Positions 39,661-47,875 of a DNA stretch of 64,000 bases are shown here, piece after piece. The translations under genes and the position numbers were made by a program. Every line of letters starts with the position of its first letter. The first letter of the stretch is position 1. The notes below the pieces were generated by a model that was not told where the DNA came from, ran no database searches, and saw nothing but the letters and a program-made list of their open reading frames with translations. The stretch spans positions 62,001 through 126,000 of the forward strand of contig CANLVD010000007.1 in assembly GCA_947494445.1 (NCBI GenBank), read 5' to 3'. This stretch comes from an uncultured Paracoccaceae bacterium. GTDB taxonomy: Bacteria > Pseudomonadota > Alphaproteobacteria > Rhodobacterales > Rhodobacteraceae.

Positions 39661-40842
39661 ATGCTTCAAACCGCACGCCCGGTTGGTGCCGGAAAATTTG
39701 CGTCCCATGGAAAAAGCAGGGCATTGGCGTCTGCTCAGCCGGGATTCGGTGCGTTGCAGAAAATGGCAATAGACTCGGTGGTTGTGCAAAAACAACTGCA
39801 ATTGAATGCGCTTGCCGGGTCTGCCCAGACCAGCAGTGCCGTCATTCAACGCAAGTACGAGGTCGAGCTTCCCACAATCGGTCAAACGGTCGATATCGAT
39901 GACGCCCGCTGGAGCATGGAAACGCTGAACCAGTTTTTGCAAAGCCTGCCTCCCGAAGAGCAGCTGAAGCACGCTCCGGCCTTCAAGATGGCCATGCAGC
40001 GCGCGGGTGAGCGTGAGCAGTTGAATGAAGGTCCCGACATGTACAAGGCTCCGAAACTGTCGGGCAATCGAGGGCCGGATTCTACCCGTGACATGTCGGA
40101 CGGTGAAAAGGCCATCTATTCCAAACTGATTCTGGCAGAAGAGGTCGGACGGGCCTCTGCTTACAGCTACGATCCTCGGGAGATCAGTGCATCTGTCGAA
40201 AGTGGAGAGACGCGGGCACTTTTGCCCGACACTCCGGCCCTTGCATCACACAAGGTTGCCAGCGTTGGTGGATCAGTGGAGGGTATGGCGGGAAGCTTTG
40301 CCCTGAACCAGGGCGCGAAATACGGAAGTGAGGCTTTGGGCCACGCGCTGGGCCCGGTGGCAAGTGCCGTGGGCGGGACCGTCAATGCAGGGCACACCGG
40401 CGTGCAGGCTGGTCGTCTGGCGGCGATTTCGTCAGGAGATGCGGAAACCTCGGACGCTGTATCGCATCTTGCCAAAGGGCGGGGCAAGAAAAGTGCGACA
40501 CAAGTGGGGTCGACCGCAGGCAGCGTGTCCACGGGAGCTGTGGTCGGTGGGGCAATAGGCACGGCCATTCCGGTGCCGGTTCTGGGCACATTGATCGGCA
40601 TTGGTGTTGGTTCGGCGGTCGGATTTATCGTCAAGAAAGTGGTCGAGCGGGCCGCCGACAGCGCCTTGCAGGACCCTGAGGCCGATTATCAGGCAGCGCT
40701 TGCGCTGCACCGTCAGGTTCTGGAAGGCAATGAGGATGCGCTGGAGGTCTTTACCGTGCTTGGCATTCCGGAAAATGTCGCAAAGGCAAAGGACGGCTGG
40801 AAAGCTCTGACCTCTAAGCTGGGCGCAAAGTCCATGCGCTAG
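39661..40842 (+). CDS. Orphan protein with eCIS-cargo-like leader and hydrophobic glycine-rich segment
   Basis: 393 residues. The leader has LQKMA (32-36), VVVQKQLQLNAL (40-51) and SSAVIQRK (58-65), the same layout as the leader of the protein at 35158 and close to DUF4157-type eCIS-associated proteins (LQxMA...SPQVxQL...VxQR). The middle is charged (MSDGEKAIYSKLILAEE). Residues about 205-330 are rich in Gly/Ala with repeated small residues (GAVVGGAIGTAIPVPVLG, LIGIGVGSAVGFIVKK), a possible membrane-inserting hairpin. The C-terminus is helical. No signal peptide. No known enzyme motif; a pore-forming or membrane-directed effector role is inference. Confidence 0.7.
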   Translation: MLQTARPVGAGKFASHGKSRALASAQPGFGALQKMAIDSVVVQKQLQLNALAGSAQTSSAVIQRKYEVELPTIGQTVDIDDARWSMETLNQFLQSLPPEEQLKHAPAFKMAMQRAGEREQLNEGPDMYKAPKLSGNRGPDSTRDMSDGEKAIYSKLILAEEVGRASAYSYDPREISASVESGETRALLPDTPALASHKVASVGGSVEGMAGSFALNQGAKYGSEALGHALGPVASAVGGTVNAGHTGVQAGRLAAISSGDAETSDAVSHLAKGRGKKSATQVGSTAGSVSTGAVVGGAIGTAIPVPVLGTLIGIGVGSAVGFIVKKVVERAADSALQDPEADYQAALALHRQVLEGNEDALEVFTVLGIPENVAKAKDGWKALTSKLGAKSMR

Positions 40843-41428
40843 AGGCTGGATCGGATCAGTTTCATCGACGTCACTCCAGCACAAGTTTCACATGGAATTT
40901 TCAGGAACTTGCCTGTTCAGATCCCTGCGGACCGTCTCCGTCAAATCGTCTCACCAATTGTGACGTGCTTCGGGCGACACAGACGAAACCTCAGATAACT
41001 CCCTAAATATTCAGGCAAATTCGTCACGAGCTCGTCTCAATATACACCTTATGCAATGGGACTTTCACAGCACCCCCACTCCGGTGATCTTTTGTTGTCG
41101 GGTTCGGTGGAGCTGGAATTAAGTCTTTATAAGAGAGGTGCAGTAGGCAGGATAGATAACACATACGACGCAACATGTTCGAATGCTGCTATTGAAGGCA
41201 ACGGGTTCCGAACTTTTCTCAACACCGCATGTCCAACCGGTGCTAGCTGAACTTCCAATTCCCAATTGTCTGCAGCTTTTGTCGGGTCAGAAGCCCAAGC
41301 CCTTGCTGGTTATTTGATCGTAGACGAGATCACGACGACCAGCGGTGGTGCAACGACCGATGTCAAAGCCGTGGGCAACGTCAATCTTGCGCGAAAAAAG
41401 TGATCTCAGCTGACAGGCAGCGTTTGCA
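40843..41428. other. Gene-poor intergenic region
   Basis: 586 bases between the eCIS-leader gene and the DUF1194 cluster. It holds one interrupted reading frame (see 40999-41403). On the minus strand after the DUF1194 stop, GCTG/CAGC (41421-41409) and an A-run (41394-41399, T on the minus strand) might act as a weak terminator. The part before 40999 shows no gene. Confidence 0.4.
40999..41403 (+). pseudogene. Possible remnant of a beta-barrel (TbpB-like) lipoprotein domain
   Basis: One frame is open from 40999 to TGA at 41248-41250 and stays open from there to TGA at 41401-41403. The parts read SGDLLLSGSVELELSLYKRG and AAFVGSEAQALAGYLIVDE, which together look like the strand pattern (G-x-a-x-F-x-G-x-x-a-x-x-x-G) of transferrin-binding-protein-like domains. 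It has no signal peptide or Shine-Dalgarno sequence. The in-frame stop and missing N-terminus suggest decay, but the family call is weak. Confidence 0.3.
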
Positions 41429-42142
41429 TCACTGTTCATAGGCCCTCTGATCATTAGAGGCTTTCTTGAGGTTCCGGGGTGCTTTTTTGCTCAACTCGGG
41501 CGGTTTGATCTCGCGTTCCAACTTGCGGGCCATGGCAGCGGCGAAGTTTTCGTAGGACATGGCCCATTCCACAAAGGCACCGGGACCCCGGATCACTTCG
41601 CGGTAATAATAGCCTGCGACCTCACCATCACCCACGGGCAGACCGTTGACAGTCACTGGATCAAAGGTGGTCATCTCGTAAAGAGCATCGGGGCGGATGC
41701 CGTCATTGTTCAGCCCGTCACCTGAGATGTCTATCACCTGACGCGCACAGTCAGGCCCGCGCGAAAACTGTCTGCGGGCATGACCCAGGGCGTGCCCGAT
41801 GGCTGTCGGCTGCTCGGTCTCGGACCGCTCAGCGGTGCGCAGCGCATTGGTCACAAAAGCCAAATCACCAGGGGAGCGGATTTGTGTCCAGTCCAGAATG
41901 GTGCTTTGGCGAAACCGCCCGGACCATTCGAAGACATGCACGGCCACAGGCGCTTGCGGGAACTGAAACAGGTAGGACTGGATCACATCTGTCTCCAGCG
42001 CCCAGGCCAGCCCATGGGTCTGCAAACGATACTCGGCCTCATCCACCGATGAGGAGACGTCAAGCGCCAACACAAGTGCCAGCCTGCATGCCTCAACCGG
42101 CATGGGTGCAAGACAGGCGAGAATTGCAAGCGACCGGATCAT
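41429..42142 (-). CDS. DUF1194 domain (VWA-like) secreted protein, copy 1
   Basis: 237 residues with a signal peptide (cleavage near VEA) and a von Willebrand A-type metal site: LALDVSSSVDEAEYRLQ (DxSxS) and VIDISGDGLNND. DUF1194 proteins are predicted exported metal-binding adhesion or assembly proteins of unknown role. This copy has a longer charged C-terminal tail than the other two. Its ATG overlaps the stop of copy 2 (ATGA). It is the last gene of a five-gene minus-strand run. Confidence 0.85.
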   Translation of the reverse strand: MIRSLAILACLAPMPVEACRLALVLALDVSSSVDEAEYRLQTHGLAWALETDVIQSYLFQFPQAPVAVHVFEWSGRFRQSTILDWTQIRSPGDLAFVTNALRTAERSETEQPTAIGHALGHARRQFSRGPDCARQVIDISGDGLNNDGIRPDALYEMTTFDPVTVNGLPVGDGEVAGYYYREVIRGPGAFVEWAMSYENFAAAMARKLEREIKPPELSKKAPRNLKKASNDQRAYEQ

Positions 42143-42792
42143 GAGGCCGGTTGGATGATTTCGCGAAACAGCTTCTGTTCGATCGCGCGCGGATAGTCCG
42201 AATAGCCCTTCGAGGTGATGACAAATCCATCGCGGCCCGTGATTACATGCTTGCGGAAGAATTCGGTCACAGCGCGTCCAACGCGATCAATGGCAAGCCC
42301 GTTGATCGTGATGCCGGACTGTCCTGTAACCGAACGTTGATAGGCCGTATCGGTGCCATCATTGGTCATCCCATCGCCCGAGACATCGATAACCTTGCGT
42401 TGGCAATCAGCAACCTTTGGAAACTCGGCGCGGATCGCGGCCAGCGCATCCCCAACAGCGGTTTTGGATGTGGACCACCGGCGTTCTGTGTTGCGGACCT
42501 GGATCGAAAAGCGGTTCACCGATTGCAACGACAGCATGCGTTGCCAGGGGATCGAAATTTCCTGCTCGCCTGCGCCTGACCATTGCACGACCATCAGTGC
42601 GGCTTGAGAAAACACCAGCGCTTCGGCGATCACCGGATCATCCAATGCATCGGCCAGACCTTCCATCTGGAACCTGTATTCATTGGGATCAATGGAGCCC
42701 GAAACATCCACCGCAAGCGCCAGAGCAAGGCGACAGGCCTGCGCAGGCAGCGCAAGCGTCATTAACAGAGCAAAAAGACCAATTCGTATCAT
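42139..42792 (-). CDS. DUF1194 domain (VWA-like) secreted protein, copy 2
   Basis: 217 residues; signal peptide LFALLMTLALPAQA, then the MIDAS-like AVDVSGSIDPNEYRFQMEG and VIDVSGDGMTNDG. The C-terminus (DYPRAIEQKLFREIIQPAS) is nearly the same as in copy 3 (DYPRAIRRKLLNEVVKPAS), so these two are the closer pair. Start and stop both overlap neighbours as ATGA. Confidence 0.87.
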   Translation of the reverse strand: MIRIGLFALLMTLALPAQACRLALALAVDVSGSIDPNEYRFQMEGLADALDDPVIAEALVFSQAALMVVQWSGAGEQEISIPWQRMLSLQSVNRFSIQVRNTERRWSTSKTAVGDALAAIRAEFPKVADCQRKVIDVSGDGMTNDGTDTAYQRSVTGQSGITINGLAIDRVGRAVTEFFRKHVITGRDGFVITSKGYSDYPRAIEQKLFREIIQPAS

Positions 42793-43448
42793 GATGCAGG
42801 TTTGACCACTTCATTGAGGAGTTTGCGACGGATTGCGCGCGGGTAGTCTTCGAAATCCCTGGCCGTGAGCACAAAGGACCCAGGGCCGCCGATCAAATGC
42901 GTCCGGAAATAATCGCCCAAGCCCTCGGCCGAGGTCTCAATTGCCAAAGCGTTGATGGTGATTTGCCGGGCAAGGGTAAGATCGCGACCGCGCGCCAGAT
43001 CAAGCCCTTCGTTGTTCTCTCCATCCCCGGAGACGTCGATGACCCTTCGGGCGCAAGCCGGGGCATCAGTAAAATATGCAGCCGTAAAGGCAAGCGCATC
43101 ACCGATGGCCGTCGAGAAGTGTCGCCAGCGCCGCGGAGTGGTCCGGGCCGCATCAGAGAATTCCTGCAAGACGTTTTGTGAGGTCACAGACGTCCAGGGC
43201 AGGGAAACAGCTTGTCGCCCTTCACCGGTCCATTGCACAAGGGACAGGGCGACCTGTCCACTGATCAAGGCGTCTGCGACTGTCGGATCAAGCAGTGCAT
43301 CTGACAGGCCGTCCATCTGCAAGCGATACTCTCCCGGAGAAATGGATCCCGAAACATCCACCGTCAGCGCCAAGGCCAGGTCACAGGCCAACACTGTAGA
43401 TGGCTGGCCGATGCCAAGCATCACGATCAGGGGGCGCAGAAGTTCCAA
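42789..43448 (-). CDS. DUF1194 domain (VWA-like) secreted protein, copy 3
   Basis: 219 residues from a TTG with GAGGAG upstream; no ATG is available before the signal peptide except one nine codons in. Motifs are TVDVSGSISPGEYRLQMDG and VIDVSGDGENNEG. The gene starts 22 bases inside the end of the FG-GAP-like gene. Upstream of copies 2 and 1, it is the first of the three paralogues to be translated. Confidence 0.85.
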   Translation of the reverse strand: MELLRPLIVMLGIGQPSTVLACDLALALTVDVSGSISPGEYRLQMDGLSDALLDPTVADALISGQVALSLVQWTGEGRQAVSLPWTSVTSQNVLQEFSDAARTTPRRWRHFSTAIGDALAFTAAYFTDAPACARRVIDVSGDGENNEGLDLARGRDLTLARQITINALAIETSAEGLGDYFRTHLIGGPGSFVLTARDFEDYPRAIRRKLLNEVVKPAS

Positions 43449-43972
43449 ACACTCTCCTCTGACAGGCTGTCCAGTTGCGGTGCGGGTTCGGGCAAGATTT
43501 GTCGAACCGTTTCGTCCACCGTTTCGGTTATTCGAACACCGGTCAACAGATTGATGTCACATTTTCGCCAGCTGTCTTGAGTGAGGCTGTCGAACTCCGA
43601 CCATGTCAGTCCCGCCAGAACAAAATTGCTCTTGCGAAAAGCAATGGTCAGAACGGCCTCCCATTTGCGGCGACCAATGCCATAGTTGGAGGACGTGATC
43701 TGAAGTGATCCTTGCTGGGTCACCGACAAGGAGGGCGTCTCGGACGGACCGCCGCTGCCGATCAGTGCTGGGGTCTGTAACGCCAGTGAAAGGTTGCCGT
43801 CAGCATCTGCCAGCAAAACTGTCAGTTGCGCGCCATAGGTTCCACTGAGTATGGCAAGATCTTCATCGCCGTCCGCGTCCAGATCGGATGCAAGCGAGGC
43901 AAAAACCTGTGGTGAGGGTTGCGCCTGTGCTGTGGTGGCACATGCAAACACCAGAAGGGCGGTCCTGATCAC
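43427..43972 (-). CDS. Secreted FG-GAP/VCBS-like protein
   Basis: 181 residues. The GTG at 43972 overlaps the glyoxalase stop (GTGA) and gives a clean signal peptide MIRTALLVFACATTAQAQ. The mature start has ASDLDADGDEDLAIL, an Asp-rich calcium-binding loop as in FG-GAP/VCBS repeats; only one repeat is clear. The remainder is beta-strand-rich, ending with two cysteines (RKCDI, WNFCAP). It is coupled to three DUF1194 VWA-type genes, which also bind metal ions, so joint surface function is plausible. Confidence 0.65.
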   Translation of the reverse strand: MIRTALLVFACATTAQAQPSPQVFASLASDLDADGDEDLAILSGTYGAQLTVLLADADGNLSLALQTPALIGSGGPSETPSLSVTQQGSLQITSSNYGIGRRKWEAVLTIAFRKSNFVLAGLTWSEFDSLTQDSWRKCDINLLTGVRITETVDETVRQILPEPAPQLDSLSEESVWNFCAP

Positions 43973-44397
43973 CAGTGACCGGTGTTTTCCATGGACGACC
44001 ACGGTTCGGCCGGCGCAAGATTGTCGCCTGCCTGAAGCAGTTCAACTGAGACATTGTCGGGTGAACGGACAAAAGCCATATGCCCGTCACGCGGGGGGCG
44101 GTTGATCGTCACGCCATTGTCCATCAGATGCTGGCAGGTCGCATAAATGTCATCGACCCGGTAAGCCAGATGCCCAAAGTGACGGCTGTCCGCGGGCAAT
44201 CCGTCGTCGCCATCCCAATTGTAAGTCAATTCAACATGGCTGTTGTCCTGACCCGGAACAGACATGAAAACCAACGTGAACCGGCCCTTTTCGCTTTCCA
44301 TTCTCCGGGTCTCTTCCAATCCCAGAAGTTTGTAGAAGGCGATGTTTTCCTCAAGGTCGCGCACGCGCACCATTGTGTGAAGATAGGTCAGGGCCAT
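43969..44397 (-). CDS. gloA: Lactoylglutathione lyase (glyoxalase I)
   Basis: Converts the methylglyoxal-glutathione hemithioacetal to S-lactoylglutathione. 142 residues of the VOC fold. Metal ligands expected from E. coli GloA are visible: His7 (LHTMVRV), Glu56 (HVELTYNW), His76 (FGHLAY) and Glu119 (SVELLQ). MRVRDLExNIAFY-type N-terminal strand is present. It heads the minus-strand run with the FG-GAP-like and DUF1194 genes; a functional link to them is not obvious. Confidence 0.92.
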   Translation of the reverse strand: MALTYLHTMVRVRDLEENIAFYKLLGLEETRRMESEKGRFTLVFMSVPGQDNSHVELTYNWDGDDGLPADSRHFGHLAYRVDDIYATCQHLMDNGVTINRPPRDGHMAFVRSPDNVSVELLQAGDNLAPAEPWSSMENTGHW

Positions 44398-44496
44398 GGG
44401 TCAGGATCCTTGGATTTGATATTCAGCTGGTCTGATCATACGTCCGTCAGTTTCAAGCACAAGGTGACGATTGGCACGCAACACATCCTGCTTGAA

Positions 44497-44524
44497 TTGA
44501 GTTTCAGCGCCAATTTGTTAGAAT
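44497..44524 (+). promoter_or_regulatory. Promoter of the VPxPA-CTERM gene
   Basis: TTGAGT (44497-44502), a 16-base spacer and TAGAAT (44519-44524), 36 bases before the ATG at 44561. The -10 differs from consensus at one base. The surrounding stretch is AT-rich and a Shine-Dalgarno AGGGGG follows. Confidence 0.5.
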
Positions 44525-44560
44525 TTTCTCATTATTGGTAATGATTTTAGGGGGACTACA

Positions 44561-45349
44561 ATGAAACAGATAGCAATTCTTGGCGCTGCTCTGGCGCTTT
44601 CAGCGATCAGTCACGCAGAGGCGGCAGTGTTTGACATCACAGTCGATGGAACAGACGCGATCTTTCTGGCAGGGCGCACAGATGTGACCATTCCGCCGGC
44701 ATCCGATCCCTGGGCCGACAACAATCCAGCCACGGATGATGGATTGCGTCGCCATACGGCTCCAACTCCAGAAGAAGCTTTGGAAACTCTCCCTCCGACC
44801 ATCGCGGTCGCCGGTGGCGACGTTGTGCGTGTGCTTGATCCCGCCATTGGTGGCATCAACTTCTTCAATGGTTCAGCCGGTGGGTTCTTTGGGCCAGAAG
44901 GCAATGGCGGCGTCGGCAGCAGCAATCTTTCCTCTTTAGGCGGGATCAGTGGCTACATGGGCACGCAAGGCGCGTTGGCGGGTGTTTTTCTGACGGACGC
45001 GATCCCCAATGGCGCGCCTCCTCCGACGGTGAATTTCGGTCAGGACTTTCTGTCGATTGCACCGGAGATCGGCCAGGTCTTTTTCATCGGCGATGGTCAG
45101 ACCGTTGGCGGTATCCTCCAGCAGTTCATCGCGCCCACTGGTGCCACGCGTCTTGCCTTCGGCATCCCTGACGGGTTTGGATTTGTTGGCGTCCCGGGTG
45201 CTTATGATGACAATGACGGGTCGTACCGCATTCGCGTCGGCATCAACGAGATTCCGATGAACGCAGTGCCGATCCCGGCGACACTGCCTCTGATGGGGGC
45301 GGCACTTGCTGGTCTTGGATTGGTCATGCGGCGTCGCAAATCGGCCTGA
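44561..45349 (+). CDS. Secreted VPxPA-CTERM anchored protein
   Basis: 262 residues: signal peptide (LGAALALSAISHAEA), a Gly/Asn/Pro-rich body with GFGFVGVPGAYDDNDGSYRI near the end, as in many PEP-CTERM beta-sandwich proteins, and the sorting signal AVPIPATLPLMGAALAGLG followed by RRRKSA. It has its own promoter and a strong terminator, so it is monocistronic. The exosortase that would process it is not in the window. Confidence 0.85.
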   Translation: MKQIAILGAALALSAISHAEAAVFDITVDGTDAIFLAGRTDVTIPPASDPWADNNPATDDGLRRHTAPTPEEALETLPPTIAVAGGDVVRVLDPAIGGINFFNGSAGGFFGPEGNGGVGSSNLSSLGGISGYMGTQGALAGVFLTDAIPNGAPPPTVNFGQDFLSIAPEIGQVFFIGDGQTVGGILQQFIAPTGATRLAFGIPDGFGFVGVPGAYDDNDGSYRIRVGINEIPMNAVPIPATLPLMGAALAGLGLVMRRRKSA

Positions 45350-45373
45350 TACACTCTAAAAACAGATCTGTTC

Positions 45374-45399
45374 CGGCCGCTCCTCTATTGGAGCGGCCG
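45374..45399 (+). terminator. Intrinsic terminator after the VPxPA-CTERM gene
   Basis: CGGCCGCTCC (45374-45383), loop TCTATT, GGAGCGGCCG (45390-45399): a perfect 10-bp stem followed by TTTCGTTTCTG. Confidence 0.9.
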
Positions 45400-45471
45400 T
45401 TTCGTTTCTGTTGACAGGTCAACGTCTCCGGTCGAATGGTTGCGCGAACCAAAATACCGGGAGGCGAGACC

Positions 45472-46248
45472 ATGGATCTGGGAATTTCAGGCAAGAAGGC
45501 GATCATCTGTGCAGGCTCTAAAGGCTTGGGGCGGGGGTGCGCACAGGCGCTGGCGGAGGCCGGTGTCAATCTGGTCATCAATGCACGCTCATCCGGACCG
45601 TTGGAGGAAACGGCAGAGGCCTTGCGTGGTTTTGGCGTGAGCGTAACGACGGTCGCTGCCGACATCACCTCACAGGAGGGCCGCAACGCAGTGCTGGCGG
45701 CATGTCCGGCCCCTGATATTCTGGTCAACAACGCTGGTGGGCCGCCTCCGGGCATGTGGTCGGATTGGGAACGTGAGGATTTCATTGCTGCGCTTGATGC
45801 AAACATGCTGACCCCGATTGCCCTGATGAAAGCCTGCCTGCCCGGGATGATGGAGCGGGGCTGGGGGCGGGTGGTCAACATCACCTCACAATCTGTGAAA
45901 TCGCCCATCCCTGTGCTTGGCCTGTCCAATGCGGCACGTGCTGGCCTGACAGGCTATGTCGCGGGAACCGCGCGACAGGTTGCGCCGCATGGCGTGACCA
46001 TCAACAATCTTTTGCCCGGTATCCATGACACGGATCGTGCGACAGCGCTGGACAGTGGTGTCAGTCGGGCTGAAAACATCTCGATGGAAGATGCACGCGC
46101 CAAGCGCGAGGCAACAATTCCTGCACGACGCTACGGCACATCCGAAGAATTCGGTGCAATGTGTGCATTCCTGTGTTCCGAGCGTGCCGGGTTCATCGTT
46201 GGACAAAACATTCTTCTCGATGGCGGTGCAGTCAACGCAACGCTGTGA
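45472..46248 (+). CDS. SDR family oxidoreductase with atypical active site
   Basis: 258 residues with a Rossmann start GKKAIICAGSKGLGRGCA (G-S-K-G-L-G instead of TGxxxGIG), NNAGGPPPG and the C-terminal FIVGQNILLDGGA. The catalytic serine region is NITSQSVK, but at the position of the YxxxK pair the sequence is LSNAA, so Tyr and Lys are both absent. This matches the 3-oxoacyl-ACP-reductase-like SDR subgroup with a degenerate tetrad, so classical reductase activity is doubtful. The ATG at 45472 follows GGGAGGCGAGACC. Confidence 0.85.
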   Translation: MDLGISGKKAIICAGSKGLGRGCAQALAEAGVNLVINARSSGPLEETAEALRGFGVSVTTVAADITSQEGRNAVLAACPAPDILVNNAGGPPPGMWSDWEREDFIAALDANMLTPIALMKACLPGMMERGWGRVVNITSQSVKSPIPVLGLSNAARAGLTGYVAGTARQVAPHGVTINNLLPGIHDTDRATALDSGVSRAENISMEDARAKREATIPARRYGTSEEFGAMCAFLCSERAGFIVGQNILLDGGAVNATL

Positions 46249-46353
46249 TGTCGGCATGCTGCTTCAGCTTTTCTCCACTTTGGCAAAGGCTTGTATCACC
46301 GGCTGCCTGTTGCTAAATCGGGAATAACCTGAGTGTTTTGATCGGAGATTTCC

Positions 46354-47475
46354 GTGCCAGAGATCCCGCCACGGCTGGAACTTGAAAACCTGTGCTGCAC
46401 ATTTGCGGACAAGCCCGTTGTCCGCGAGGTCAGCTTGACGGTGGAATCCGGTGCGGTCACATGTCTGCTGGGACCATCAGGCTGCGGCAAGTCCACAACC
46501 TTGCGGATGGTCGCCGGTGTCGAGACGCCGACAAGTGGACGCATCCTAATTGACGGGGTCGAAGTGGCGGGGCCGGGGGGCAGCGTTCCGCCCGAAGCAC
46601 GCGGCATCGGCATGATGTTTCAGGACTACGCCCTGTTTCCGCATCTCACAGTGCTGCAAAATGTCACTTATGGCCTGCGCAGGCGCGAAACCTCACGGGA
46701 AAGCCGGTGCCGGGATCTGTTGGAAAAGGTCGGGCTCTCCCATCTTGCGGACAGCTACCCGCATCAGCTTTCGGGGGGAGAACAACAACGGGTGGCACTT
46801 GCACGCGCTCTTGCTCCTCGCCCCAGAGTGATGCTGATGGACGAGCCATTTTCCGGCCTCGACAACCGGTTGCGCGATGGCATCCGCGATGAGGCTCTGG
46901 CTATTCTCAAGGAAGAAGGTGCGGCAGTCCTGCTGGTGACCCATGAGCCGGAAGAGGCCATGCGCATGGCCGATCAGATTGCGCTGATGCGCGACGGCCG
47001 GATCGTGCAATCCGGTGCACCCTACAATGTCTACAACAAACCTGTCGACGCTGAGGCGGCAGGATTTTTTAGCGATATCAATGTGATCCACGGCGTCGTT
47101 CAGGATTTTCAGACCGACACGCCGTTCGGGCAGTTCCTCACGCCGAACCTGCGCGATCAGGCCGATGTAGAGATCATCATCCGGCCTCAGCATCTGAAGA
47201 TCGACTTCGATCGCAAGGGCTCGGGCCCACTTCCCACCCTCAGCGATGGCGTTCCTGCACGCGGTCAGGTCATCCGGTCGCGGTTCATGGGCGCGGAAAG
47301 TCTGGTCGAGTTGGCGATGGATCACGATGGATCGAGCCTGAAGGCCACTATTCCGGGCGTCTTTTTGCCAGCCCCCGGCACGCCCTTGTGGCTTTCCCTG
47401 AGGCGCGATCGCTGTCTGGTCTTTCCCTGCAAGCGCCAAAGCAAGGTCGAAGATCCCTTCCTGCGTGAGGTCTGA
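46354..47475 (+). CDS. ABC transporter ATP-binding protein, FbpC/PotA-like
   Basis: 373 residues from a GTG after CGGAG. Walker A GPSGCGKST, Q-loop FQDYALFPH, signature LSGGEQQRVALARAL, Walker B VMLMDEP and switch VTHEPEEAM are intact. A C-terminal TOBE-type region follows (from about 240). This domain order is that of iron(III) (FbpC), spermidine and sugar importers; residue pattern in the ATPase is closest to FbpC. No permease or binding-protein gene is adjacent, so the substrate is open. Confidence 0.85.
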   Translation: MPEIPPRLELENLCCTFADKPVVREVSLTVESGAVTCLLGPSGCGKSTTLRMVAGVETPTSGRILIDGVEVAGPGGSVPPEARGIGMMFQDYALFPHLTVLQNVTYGLRRRETSRESRCRDLLEKVGLSHLADSYPHQLSGGEQQRVALARALAPRPRVMLMDEPFSGLDNRLRDGIRDEALAILKEEGAAVLLVTHEPEEAMRMADQIALMRDGRIVQSGAPYNVYNKPVDAEAAGFFSDINVIHGVVQDFQTDTPFGQFLTPNLRDQADVEIIIRPQHLKIDFDRKGSGPLPTLSDGVPARGQVIRSRFMGAESLVELAMDHDGSSLKATIPGVFLPAPGTPLWLSLRRDRCLVFPCKRQSKVEDPFLREV

Positions 47476-47618
47476 ATCGTCGTGAGCAGGGCGGATAATT
47501 TGCTCAAATCGCGCAAACGACCCTTTATCCCGCCGCTGCAAAGGAATAGATACTTGTCTTGATGGTCAGAGACAGGGCTGGCCGATGGATGAAACCGTCT
47601 CAGGAACGGAGAAAACAA

Positions 47619-47843
47619 ATGCTCAACAATATCGGCCTTCCAGGCATTCTGCTGATCGCCGTCGTGGTTCTGGTGCTGTTCGGACGCGGCAAGATCTCCT
47701 CGCTTATGGGCGAGGTCGGCAAAGGCATCACCAGCTTCAAGAAGGGCGTTGCCGAAGGCAAGCAGGAGCTTGAGGACGCAACCACCGAAACCGCCGAAAC
47801 TGCTCGCGACATCACGCCAGAGGCGGAAAAAGACAAGGCGTGA
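47619..47843 (+). CDS. tatA: Sec-independent protein translocase TatA
   Basis: Pore-forming component of the twin-arginine translocon. 74 residues: one N-terminal helix ([19 protein letters not shown]), the hinge FGRGKIS, an amphipathic helix with [13 protein letters not shown] and an acidic tail. The ATG at 47619 follows GGAGAAAACA. TatB and TatC follow directly. Confidence 0.95.
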   Translation: MLNNIGLPGILLIAVVVLVLFGRGKISSLMGEVGKGITSFKKGVAEGKQELEDATTETAETARDITPEAEKDKA

Positions 47844-47875
47844 CCGGGTGATAACTGGCCGGAGCGCGCGCGAAG

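Noticed and set aside
41248-41250. In-frame TGA as a selenocysteine codon
   Set aside because: No selenoprotein family is recognised, no plausible downstream hairpin was seen, and residues around the stop do not resemble a redox motif. Gene decay is simpler.
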